Shown here: positions 1 to 9,200 of the stretch, in pieces | Position numbering within the stretch: position 1 is the stretch's first letter | Layout: every line of letters starts with the position of its first letter | Source: Tetramitus jugosus | Lineage: Eukaryota > Heterolobosea > Eutetramitea > Acrasida > Vahlkampfiidae | Assembly: GCA_937625935.1 (NCBI GenBank) | Contig: OW569363.1 | Location: 456,296-520,295, forward strand | Direction of reading: 5' to 3' | Length of the DNA: 64,000 bases | Notes under the pieces: generated by a model | Databases searched by the model: none | What the model saw: the letters and a program-made list of their open reading frames with translations, nothing else | Told to the model about the DNA's origin: nothing | Made by a program: the position numbers and the translations under genes

Positions 1-603
1 CAAAATACGCTCCAGACTGTGAGATACACTGTGAACAAGACGGATAAACATGCATTTTACTTGTATGTGAGAGAGGAGATGGACACGATTGAGGCGTTAT
101 TGCAACAGTATGATTTAACGTTTTCACAGGGATACGTCGACCAAGATATCAAATACAAGTCCATTATGGAGAATCGTATTCCAGGTGAGGAAAAGGACTC
201 ACAATTATTTGAGTTTTTGCGTCAACCAACGTTCACTGGTTTGAACAGAGAACTCAGACTCTCCGATTTGAATTTTGCAACATTTAGAGGTAGAGTACCA
301 GACATGCCTCACATGAAAAAATCTAAACAATCCAATCTATCAAAGGCAAGGTCCAATTCCGAGAGGAAGAAGCTTTCAGCGAGAAAATCGGGTGTACCAG
401 CCGAAATGAGCGAACAAATTTCACTTGTTGACAAGCTGAAGAGCTCTGCTACAGAAATGATTGAAATGGTTGAGATGCAAACACCCAGAAACACAATACA
501 GCAGCCCGCGGTCTCCACTCCTACGAGTGATACGTCTAACCAAGTGACGTCACCATCCGAAGAATCAACCTCTGTTCATGTACCATTACTCGAAGACAAG
601 TAG
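1..603 (+). CDS. 3' end of an unrecognised protein gene (5' part lies outside the window)
   Basis: The frame is open from base 1 and ends at TAG 601-603, so about 200 residues of the C-terminal part are seen and the true start is upstream of the window. The first ~95 residues are mixed charged/hydrophobic and look folded (a stretch rich in Tyr and Asp/Glu, then FEFLRQPTF). The rest is a basic Ser/Lys segment followed by a Ser/Thr/Pro-rich tail ending VPLLEDK. No transmembrane segment or named motif is visible. I do not recognise the family. It could be the cytosolic tail of a membrane protein, but that is a guess. Confidence 0.7.
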   Translation, partial: QNTLQTVRYTVNKTDKHAFYLYVREEMDTIEALLQQYDLTFSQGYVDQDIKYKSIMENRIPGEEKDSQLFEFLRQPTFTGLNRELRLSDLNFATFRGRVPDMPHMKKSKQSNLSKARSNSERKKLSARKSGVPAEMSEQISLVDKLKSSATEMIEMVEMQTPRNTIQQPAVSTPTSDTSNQVTSPSEESTSVHVPLLEDK

Positions 604-656
604 TTGTATTTTAGTTTTCTCTAATTACTTCTATTACAAACCTTGTTACCCTTTCT

Positions 657-2168
657 TTATTCAAAGTTGGTTATTTTGGTTGCACAACCGTTCTTATCCT
701 TTGGAGTTGAAGAAGCATCACTCATAGGTACTTCCTTCTCCTGGACTTTCTCCGTGATTGGTGTTGGTCTCAAATAGAATCGAGCAATGAGGGGCACATG
801 ATCCGATCCATACTTTTCTGATGGAATAGCAGTATCCTCTGTAAGTTCACTCTCCTTTGGTATCTTACTAATTTCATAGGGTGCAATATGGCTGGGGTAT
901 TGATTCTTCATTGGAGAAGTATCATCGTCTCTCAAAAGCATCATATAGTCCACTGTTCCACACCACCCATCATTGTATGTTGTGAATGGAGGCTCATTGC
1001 AATCTTTCTCCCACTCGATATCTCTCATTTGAACGGGATAGATCTCTCTGTCGAGTTGTGCATAATTTGAAAACACGCTATACCACATTGGAAAGCTCTC
1101 TTTGTTCATTTGTTCCTTAATCAAGCTGTGTACATGACTTAACCGCAGTGTGGTATCAAATATTGAGTGGTCATGCAATGAGTAATGAACTCTGTTAAGC
1201 CACCATTCGAGGTCATGTCGATCAACAGATTTCCTTCTCTTTGCCGATTCTTTTCTTTCCAGCTGCTCTAATTCTCTTTGTTCTTGAATTGGTTCCTGTG
1301 CCTCTTCTTTGATGTCAACTGAATCTAATGCCTGATGTTTGTGAAGTTCCACAATTTCTTGAAGACTCGTGTTTTGTAAAATATCTTTTGGAAGCAAGAA
1401 CTCTGACAAGGATTGTTTCAAGGATTGGGTATCATCAGGATCAAGGTCAAGTATACATTTTCTTGTCTGTGAATTTGTTAACAGAGAGTATACCATCGAG
1501 CTCGGTACCATGTTAAAGTCTCCCATGATCACCACTGGCCAGTTTCTGTTCTTGTTTATCTCTTTAATTTCCTGCATCAGATAACACAACTGTCTTAATC
1601 GAGTGTAAGAGTAATTGAATCTCCAAAATGCGTGAGTGTTCGCAACGATGATATGGTATGCTTGTTTTGAGTCTTTTGAGTTTATATCGTCTTTCATTCT
1701 CAGAGCACAGATTTGAGCAACATTAGACTTGCACAACTCAAAGAACTTGACTCCTTTCAAATCATTCGCCAAATTTTGATACTCAACCAGTTTGTATTCA
1801 ACCATTTCAAATTTATCACTCTTGAATGCAATAGTCAACCCATAGAGCTTTAATGAGTCTTTGTGGGAGCTGACTTTCGGTTGATGTATGCAGGAGTAGC
1901 CCAATTTATCCAGCTCATCTTCCCAGAAATCCTCGAAAAAGTCCATTTCTTGACAGCAGACGACATCTGCATTACAATCGGAGATTTCATCAAGGAGTAA
2001 TTGTCTCCTGTTCTTCCAACGACCTGCAGTTTTTGAAATATACTTGAAACTGGTTCTTCGATTCATGAGCGTTTGTGCAAGTGTGTTGTAAGTCATGATC
2101 GTAATCGATTTACAATCATTTTTGGTTGACTCATTCGTGATTGATTCAAGGGGGAGAAATTCTTTCAT
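657..2168 (-). CDS. CCR4/Ngl2/Angel-type endonuclease-exonuclease-phosphatase family protein
   Basis: A 503-residue EEP-fold nuclease. The family hallmarks are in order: MTYNTLAQ (~25-32), the metal-binding Glu of CCQEMDFF (~E74), an NTH motif after a hydrophobic strand, GDFNMVPSS (~215) and GSDHVPLIARF near residue 453 supplying the catalytic Asp-His. This set and the MTYNTLAQ opening fit the CCR4/nocturnin/Angel/Ngl branch (poly(A)- or RNA-directed 3' nucleases) better than APE1 or sphingomyelinase. There is no leucine-rich repeat region as in CCR4 itself, so it is closer to yeast Ngl2 or Angel. A charged insert (Glu/Lys-rich) lies between GDFN and SDH. The open frame begins with GTG at 2189; the first ATG is at 2168. 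It is transcribed toward the preceding gene, with 53 bp between their stop codons. The exact substrate cannot be told from sequence. Confidence 0.88.
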   Translation of the reverse strand: MKEFLPLESITNESTKNDCKSITIMTYNTLAQTLMNRRTSFKYISKTAGRWKNRRQLLLDEISDCNADVVCCQEMDFFEDFWEDELDKLGYSCIHQPKVSSHKDSLKLYGLTIAFKSDKFEMVEYKLVEYQNLANDLKGVKFFELCKSNVAQICALRMKDDINSKDSKQAYHIIVANTHAFWRFNYSYTRLRQLCYLMQEIKEINKNRNWPVVIMGDFNMVPSSMVYSLLTNSQTRKCILDLDPDDTQSLKQSLSEFLLPKDILQNTSLQEIVELHKHQALDSVDIKEEAQEPIQEQRELEQLERKESAKRRKSVDRHDLEWWLNRVHYSLHDHSIFDTTLRLSHVHSLIKEQMNKESFPMWYSVFSNYAQLDREIYPVQMRDIEWEKDCNEPPFTTYNDGWCGTVDYMMLLRDDDTSPMKNQYPSHIAPYEISKIPKESELTEDTAIPSEKYGSDHVPLIARFYLRPTPITEKVQEKEVPMSDASSTPKDKNGCATKITNFE

Positions 2169-2222
2169 CTGTACTTGTGTGATATACACTTTCTTGAATT
2201 TGTTTAGTTTGAAACAAACAAA

Positions 2223-2988
2223 ATGGAATGCATTGCCAGAGAGATCATAACATCCCCATATTTTCGGTGCTCGTTCCTTGAAGGAGCAAAAAAAGAACTT
2301 TGCGAAAAAAGCAGTGATCGCTACCAGAGAGACATGAGTGCAAGGTCAGAGAAGAGCTTCCACACTGGGCACTACCCATCTGATCACTGGGCCATGCAAC
2401 CCTGCCTACTCAGTGATCCAAAGGTCATCTGTCTCGCGTACTTTAAGAACTTTGAGTACGCAGTGTACTTGAATCCTACGGACAAGAGAGGATATCGCAA
2501 GGCTGATCTGCAAGGGGGATATGCAGTCGACATTCAATCGAAATTATCAAACTCTGGAAAAGATTGGATTTGGGTTGTTGATGCAGCTAATGACCGATGT
2601 CTATGGTGAGATTGTACCCATTGCACAATCAGCGGTCGCAGGCAACAATTCACACGAGTTTGATGTGGAGACTGGCATGTCCAAGATTGGTAAAGTGGAA
2701 GAACCGTGGTTTTTGCATGGTCATATCTTTGGACGTGGGAATCCAAAGAGTGAATATGTGGCGGGAGTTCCATTGGATGGACCTGTTCCTGGATATTGCT
2801 TTGATATGATGGCGAAAACTTTGAGCGAAGAGGGCAATGATGCAAAAGTACTTTGGAGAGAAGGGGAGATTGAAAAGGTTGTGAGTGCATTGAAACTTAG
2901 AATTATTGATGTCAAGGATCCGTACGAAGAACAAGGATTACGCATCCAGTGCGCAAATGAAGAGTCTTGGGCAGTAGTAAATAAATAA
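2223..2988 (+). CDS. Unrecognised protein gene with a reading-frame break
   Basis: Two overlapping frames look like halves of one gene. The first starts at ATG 2223 and reads to TGA at 2607-2609; the second is good coding sequence up to TAA at 2988. They overlap between about 2521 and 2609, where the change of frame must occur. The upstream half has SDHWAMQPCLLSDPKVICLAYF; the downstream half has DVYGEIVPIAQSAVAGN and PWFLHGHIFGRGNP. I do not recognise the family. A splice at the attractive donor G|GTGAG near 2598 was tested against nearby AGs, and none restores the frame, so a sequencing indel or a real frameshift is more likely than an intron. It is divergent from the nuclease gene, with 54 bp between start codons. 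Confidence 0.5.
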
Positions 2989-3001
2989 ATAGAACAAAAT
3001 T

Positions 3002-5629
3002 TTACACTTCAGGTGCGATAGGACTGCTTACAGCTGGTGTCACCAAACAATGGTTTGATGAGTAGTTTGCTGTTTGGTGATTCTTGATTCTTGTTTCTTG
3101 TTCGTCTTTCTGATTCCTACTGACTCGAAGAATACTCAACCAATTTTCTTTTGTAAATTTCTTGCATGTTTCAACAATGTTCGAGGGAGGATAGGATGCA
3201 CACGGTGCTGAGTGTCTCCTTGAGAAGAATAGAGTGGGGCCTAGTGGATCTGTGAGTAAAGGGAGCTCAGAAGTATCCCTAATAGGCGAGAGCACTTCTG
3301 CTTCATGTTCGGTGCATTGGAGAGATGCAACCTCATCTAGTTCAATGTTAACACAAGGAGACACACTAGATACTGTGACATTCGGTTGGCCTATTAGAGG
3401 CTCAGGATTGGGTTTTGGTTCGGACTTGTCACGCATAGGAACAGGGAATGTTCTATTTCGCAAAGCATGGGGCAACAGTTGAAAGATGTTACAAGGTGAT
3501 CCAATTCCCTTCAATTGATAATACCCTAATTTTTTCACTGCAACAGCATGTCCCACTGGATCTCTAATAATTTGCATTCCATCCTTGACTTGATTCAAAA
3601 ACTGTTCAGATACGAGTATCTGCCCACCGTAAGCTGCATTCGTGATTCGCGCAGCCAGATTCACATCATTACCATGATAATCATACCTCATTGTTGTTCT
3701 GTCCATTTGAGGGGTAGGGCTACCGTAATGAGCACCGATACGGACACGAAGTCCACGATAAATCATTTCTCCACCCTCGTCCACTTCAAACTTTGAACAA
3801 CCATGATTGAGCAAGGAGTTGGGCCAGTTGACTTGCAATAAATCTTCTTGAACCCTGAGCATCCACAACAGAGCGTCCATTGGATCCTTGAAGGCACACA
3901 TGAATGAGTCCCCTTGAGTTTTGATTTCAAACCCATGAAGCTCCTTCAAGAGAGACCTCAGAAGGCGATTGTGCTTATCAAGTGATGATTTCATGGCATC
4001 TTGATCCTTGTTCCATAAGATGGTAGAGTCTTGAATATCCGTGAACAGAATTGTAAAATTTCCTCCTGTTGGTGCCAGAACATTCACCTTTTTCACCTTG
4101 TGGACTCTGACCCTCCAACACAGGAGAAGAGCAATGGAAAGAAAGACAATACAGATGAACGCTGCCAGAATCACTGCCAGACACACAATGAGAGTAATAT
4201 TCTTCTCACTGACACAGAGAACTGCTTTCCCAGAGGTTGAGTCCAGTTGAATACAAATCGGCCCCTGATTGTAACCAATACCTGTCATGTTCCCGAATAG
4301 AAAGCTCTTTTGAAGATCTATATTCATCTCTTCTTGTAGAGCCACTATCGCTCGCAAAGCAAACACATTTGTACAATAATTGTCAATCGGAAGATTATAG
4401 ATATCCGAGGAGATGAATCCATTTTCAACAGAATTCTCAATGACTCGATTGACTTGAGACATGTTCATTACACCTATACCAAGAGGACCAGAGGGCCATA
4501 CGAGACGGTTCACTTCTCTAATTTGCAACGATTGGTGCAAATTACGTTCAGGTAGCGTTGTTAAGCACTGAGCTTCGTGATCCCTACAATAAATCCATCC
4601 CTTCATACTGGCTTTCAAGAATAGAGGCATCACATCTCGATTACTCACTTCTCCTTCTTCAGTGACGTTGCTATTCAGCCATTCTTCATGCACGAGAATC
4701 ACATTATCAAACGGTAAAATGTCATCACTGCTCAGTGAAAACACATTAAAGTCACTCAGTTCCCATAACCGATCGCTATTCTTTTTCTTTAGCTCTAACA
4801 ATTGAAGCAGCTCGTTATGACTGTACATGAGCATAAAATCAAAGAACGCATTGGGTTGAACGAGAGGAACAGGAGAGAAGGATTGCGGCATGAGATGAAC
4901 CTCAGTCGTCTCATTAATTCCATGTTCCCTCAATGTAGCGATAAAAGGTAGTTGGTCTTGGTTCCAATATCCTAGAGTCTTTCCCTTCAGCTTTTCCCAT
5001 GAGTCAAGACCTGAGGACTTCATGGTTACACCACGTAGACCAGAACGAGAATTCGTTTGCCACACTGCTGTCAAATTTAATCCTTGTTCGCGCGCGGAAA
5101 AAACCGTTGCAAAGGAAGAAATGTAAAGTTGCGCGAGTCCTGCTCTTACATACTTGAGGGAGTCGATTCCAGGTCCTCCAGGAATAATTGTAAAATCGAT
5201 GCATTCTTGAGCAAAATATCCAAGTGAATCGGCAGCTATGAAGCCAACGTACTCTGCCTGAATCACCCATTTGACCGCGAGACTAATCTTGTACACCTTC
5301 TTGCAGTGCCCATAGGGATCAGGATCGGTGTTACTAATTGGGTTTGGGTTTTGAGTGCTACTGTCAACGTGACTCTCGGCCACTAGAGGAAGAGTTGCTT
5401 CTGGTTGATTGGAGAATGGTGTGGTAATCTTAGTATGTGGCTGATGAAGTTCAGGTTGTGTTTGAGTCATGGGTTTCTGTTCCGAGTGTGGCACGGCGAG
5501 GAGAAGAAAAAACAGGCAAAGTATGAGAAAGGAGAACAAGCATGAAATTGCCCACCGCCGCCGATGAAGTGCGTTATTGTTGATTGAATGGGAGTGTAAC
5601 ATTGTTGGTGAGATGTGTTTCAACCGCAT
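3002..5629 (-). CDS. Receptor-type class III nucleotidyl cyclase with an NMT1/SsuA-like periplasmic-binding ectodomain
   Basis: 875 residues from the first ATG at 5629; the open frame extends to a GTG at 5959 but has no earlier ATG. Domain order: a short cytosolic N-terminus, TM1 (~26-46), an ectodomain (~112-470) resembling bacterial NMT1/THI5/SsuA solute-binding proteins (VGFIAADSLGYF, GGPGIDSLKYV, LRGVTMKSSG, then WEKLKGKTLGY), TM2 (~483-507), and a cytosolic cyclase domain (~518-697). The cyclase keeps both metal Asp positions (FTDIQDST; TQGDSF) and YDYHGNDVNLAARI. Lys before TQGD is the usual ATP-selecting position, so adenylyl cyclase is the likely activity. The arrangement of ligand-binding ectodomain, single TM and one cyclase domain parallels trypanosome receptor cyclases. 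The C-terminal ~180 residues are Ser/Pro-rich. The ligand is unknown; NMT1-like proteins bind pyrimidine precursors, nitrate or sulfonates. Confidence 0.85.
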   Translation of the reverse strand: MRLKHISPTMLHSHSINNNALHRRRWAISCLFSFLILCLFFLLLAVPHSEQKPMTQTQPELHQPHTKITTPFSNQPEATLPLVAESHVDSSTQNPNPISNTDPDPYGHCKKVYKISLAVKWVIQAEYVGFIAADSLGYFAQECIDFTIIPGGPGIDSLKYVRAGLAQLYISSFATVFSAREQGLNLTAVWQTNSRSGLRGVTMKSSGLDSWEKLKGKTLGYWNQDQLPFIATLREHGINETTEVHLMPQSFSPVPLVQPNAFFDFMLMYSHNELLQLLELKKKNSDRLWELSDFNVFSLSSDDILPFDNVILVHEEWLNSNVTEEGEVSNRDVMPLFLKASMKGWIYCRDHEAQCLTTLPERNLHQSLQIREVNRLVWPSGPLGIGVMNMSQVNRVIENSVENGFISSDIYNLPIDNYCTNVFALRAIVALQEEMNIDLQKSFLFGNMTGIGYNQGPICIQLDSTSGKAVLCVSEKNITLIVCLAVILAAFICIVFLSIALLLCWRVRVHKVKKVNVLAPTGGNFTILFTDIQDSTILWNKDQDAMKSSLDKHNRLLRSLLKELHGFEIKTQGDSFMCAFKDPMDALLWMLRVQEDLLQVNWPNSLLNHGCSKFEVDEGGEMIYRGLRVRIGAHYGSPTPQMDRTTMRYDYHGNDVNLAARITNAAYGGQILVSEQFLNQVKDGMQIIRDPVGHAVAVKKLGYYQLKGIGSPCNIFQLLPHALRNRTFPVPMRDKSEPKPNPEPLIGQPNVTVSSVSPCVNIELDEVASLQCTEHEAEVLSPIRDTSELPLLTDPLGPTLFFSRRHSAPCASYPPSNIVETCKKFTKENWLSILRVSRNQKDEQETRIKNHQTANYSSNHCLVTPAVSSPIAPEV

Positions 5630-6294
5630 TGTATCTGATTGACAAAGTTTCGGATTTTGTAACACGATTTTTGATTGTGTCAACCGCTGATGATGAAGAT
5701 TGTTGTTTGGACGGAGAGTTGTTGGTGTGTTTTTGTGAAGTAAGAACTGCTCTGTTGTTGAGCTTGATGGTTGTTGGTTGTATCGCAACACAATACCTCG
5801 GCAGAGCTCCTTTATTTTTATCAAGTTAATTTTGCTTATTTGGGTTAGAAGTTCTTGTACGGTCAAGGGACCCTCGATTTGAAAGAGGAAATAGCGATTC
5901 CGGGAACCACGTGGAGGTGCAAGTGTCCGATCAGTATTTAGGTTATCGGACGCTTGCACCCTTATTTATTTGTCCTGGAAAGTGAAACCCCTGAGTCAAC
6001 CACGGAGCGGACACTTGTCAACAGGGCAACTTAGATTCCCGAAAGATTGTGCCGTTTTCAGGTTCAAGAGTTTCAATAACGTGACATTCAGAACGACACG
6101 TGTTACCTTAGCGAAAACTATTGTGTTCTACCGTACCATGCTGTTAATCCTTATTGAACAGCTGCCTGTTAGATGGAGCTTGAAACCTTCCTGTAAACAG
6201 CCGGACAATCTGATTCTCCGCAAGTTCAAACCCGACAAGCGGAAGAATATCGAAATTAAAAAAAATAAAGAAAAAGCTTTCGATTGGAACACAC
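5630..6294. promoter_or_regulatory. Divergent intergenic region between the receptor cyclase and the BEACH gene
   Basis: 665 bp without a convincing gene. It carries the 5' sides of two divergent genes. Its only marked structure is the inverted repeat at 5916-5960 (separate entry). A CCACGTGG palindrome (E-box/G-box-like) lies at 5908-5915, immediately before the hairpin. Small open frames here lack coding character. Confidence 0.4.
5916..5960 (+). other. Strong hairpin-forming inverted repeat, 16-bp arms
   Basis: The left arm GGTGCAAGTGTCCGAT (5916-5931) pairs with the right arm ATCGGACGCTTGCACC (5945-5960) around a 13-nt AT-rich loop. Fifteen pairs are Watson-Crick. The other is a G.U pair if the + strand is transcribed, but an A.C clash if the - strand is. 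It lies about 290 bp upstream of the cyclase start and 335 bp upstream of the BEACH gene start. Confidence 0.6.
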
Positions 6295-9200
6295 ATGGGT
6301 CAGAATTTGTCCATTGCAACTGAAAAATTGATCATACAGGAGGAATTGGGTCCTCTTGGTATCGATTACCAGTATGCCCTGACCGGTGGTGATTCAAGTC
6401 CCTACCGCAGTCCCTACGTTTGCGCCAAAATTTCCTCAACGGTCAATTCTCTACAGTACACCAAAAATGGCGCGATCAATGATGATGATGATCAAGAAGA
6501 ACAACAGAACAATAATGAGTCAACAACATCATCACCCATTCAATTATTGTTTCTCAAGAGCTATAATGATCATCATCATCGACGCAGTGGCAATGGTGAA
6601 GATTCATTCTTGTTGATCAAGGTCATTCCAAAGAGTTTTGCACTGTATGAAGAACAACATGTCGAACGAAACATGTTTACGATGACGACGACGACTACGA
6701 CAAATAATGGTGGTGATGATGCAGTGAGCAGAAAAATGGACCAAGAAGTGTTCATCTCATTGTTGTACACCATTTCACAATTGTATCAAATTTCACCTGA
6801 TTTGGTGAATCAAATGTATTTTAATTATGATTTGTTTGAACAGCAATTGTCATTGCTGGAAGAAGGAGAGTGTAACAATGTCAATGGTGAACAACAAGAA
6901 GCTGAACATTTGAAAACAATGATGTTGAACAAAAAGAAGCAAAATTTTGTGCTTCAAATGTTGAATGGTTGTTTTATGCCAAAACATGCGAATTTACCAG
7001 CCTTGTACGGCGTCTTTCAATCCAAGAGAGCATTTTATTTGTTGATGGATCATCAGAATTTTACATTGGACGAGTTGTTGAAGTTTAATCAACCCATTTT
7101 AAAGTTGGATGATACAAAGAGGCGATTTTTGTTTTATCAAATGATTCAATTCGTTTTCTTTTGTCACAAGAGTGGATTTGCTCATGGAAAGATTCGGCCG
7201 TGCAACATTTTGTTGAATGATATGTTATGGGTGTCGATTATTGGACAAGATATATTGTACACACCAAAATTGGATGATCCCATGTTTGCTGTGACCAATG
7301 ATGGTGGTAGTGGTGGTCATGTGGTGCCTGATGGTGCAAATGCAACGCGGGAAGTTGATGGTAGCTCATCGTCGTCGCCATCATCGTTGGTTGTGCCACC
7401 ATTGCGTCTCAATTCACCATCGATTCGCAACAACAACGATTCACCTGCAATGGTGAGTGCCCGAGCACCCTCTCCCACAGTCCCAGCCTCTCACAGCAAC
7501 AACAACAATACAAATTATTATGGTAGTTTGCCTTCACTCGAGTCAATATCGGGTGGGACCAACAACACATATGGTTCAGTCAATCGCTCAAGTGTTGTCG
7601 ATGATGATTTGGTGTCATCTGTTATTTCTCGCTGGCAGAAGAGGGAGATTAGTAATTATGAGTACTTGATTGCTTTGAATGAGATGGCTGGAAGACGTCT
7701 TGGCGATTCGCAATTTCATCCTATTCTTCCCTGGGTCATGGATTTCAGTAGTCCGTTCGGAGAGTGGAGAGATTTAACGAAAACAAAATATAGATTGAAT
7801 AAGGGTGATCAAATGCTCGATTTTACATTTCAGTCTCCAGAGAATCCTCATCATGTCACTGAACCTCTATCTGAAATTACCTATTTTATTTATATGGCTC
7901 GAAGAACACCCGTCGAATTGTTGAAGCTTCACGTGAGAACGCATTACGAACCGAGAGAGTATCCATTAAGTGTAGTGCGCATGTATCATTGGACTCCTGA
8001 TGAGTGCATACCTGAATTGTACACTGATCCCTCTGTTTTTAAGAGCATTCATCCAGACATGAGTGATCTTGAGCTACCGGAATGGGCCACAGATGCCAAT
8101 GATTTTATTCAAAAACATCGAGAAGCACTGGAGAGTGATCAAGTCAGTCGACAGCTTCATCACTGGATTGACTTGATCTTTGGATACAAGTTGAGTGGAC
8201 AAGCGGCAATTGATGCAAAGAATGTGATGCTGAAAAAGGAACACAATGACTTAATACCTACACGGTATGGATATGTACAGTTGTTTAACGATCCGCATCC
8301 TCCTCGATTCTGTTCCTCTATTCAGGATGATGCGAACGGTCTAGAGTTAGCTTTCTATGAGCAGACGCTTCGTTTCAGTGCAACATACTTCTCAACGCCA
8401 GAATACCACACTATCCCTTATCTGATACGAGCAAAGAAATGCCAAATCGAAGTTTCTCAAAAAGATTTATTTGCAGATGATATGTTTGCTCTTGGTTGTC
8501 TATTAGCTGAGTTATACACATTTCAGCCATTGTTCAATTCCAAGACCCTTGACTATTATCTCACGAATCCAGATATGTCAAAGTACAAATCTGTTCCTCA
8601 GTTCGAGAAAATTCCGCAGCCTGCACGATTTATTATTGAATCTTTGATTGATTTGGATGCTTCCAAACGAAAGAAAGTATTCCAGCATCCACAGAGTAAG
8701 CGAATGTTTCCGACATTCTTCAAGTTTGCTTACTGGTTTTTAAGCAAATTTTATACTTTGCCAACCCAGGAGGAAAAATTATCTTTTGCCATGAAACATG
8801 TAACTCCTAATTCTGTGGAGAGAGAGTTTTTCTCATCTGGATATAATCCATACATGAACAATGGAGGATTATTGGTAGATCTGCCATCTGAGGGTTTGGA
8901 GATAACATTGCCTCATGTGTTGCAATATTTCTTTTCGGTGAAGAAGGTGATCACAACATCAGGTGTAGTGGATGTACAACATCTGAGATCGTGGTGCGAC
9001 GGAGTCAAAATACTCAAAAAAGTTGGAAAACACATTAATAGGTCAAAACTTCTGAGATGTGAGACCATTAGAAAGTTGGTGAAAAAGAAGTTAAACGAGT
9101 TGTATTTGGAGAGTGAAAAGATGGAAGGCCGAACTTTGCCTGCTCAAGATCTTGCAATTTTGACTGACCTCCAGTTAAATTTGTACTCATTCTCATTTTC

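Noticed and set aside
2598-2634. Intron with donor G|GTGAG in the unknown gene
   Set aside because: Nearby AG acceptors do not bring the two frames together, and the sequence inside looks coding in the downstream frame.
3002-5959. Cyclase start at 5959
   Set aside because: The frame opens with GTG; the first ATG is at 5629, just before TM1.
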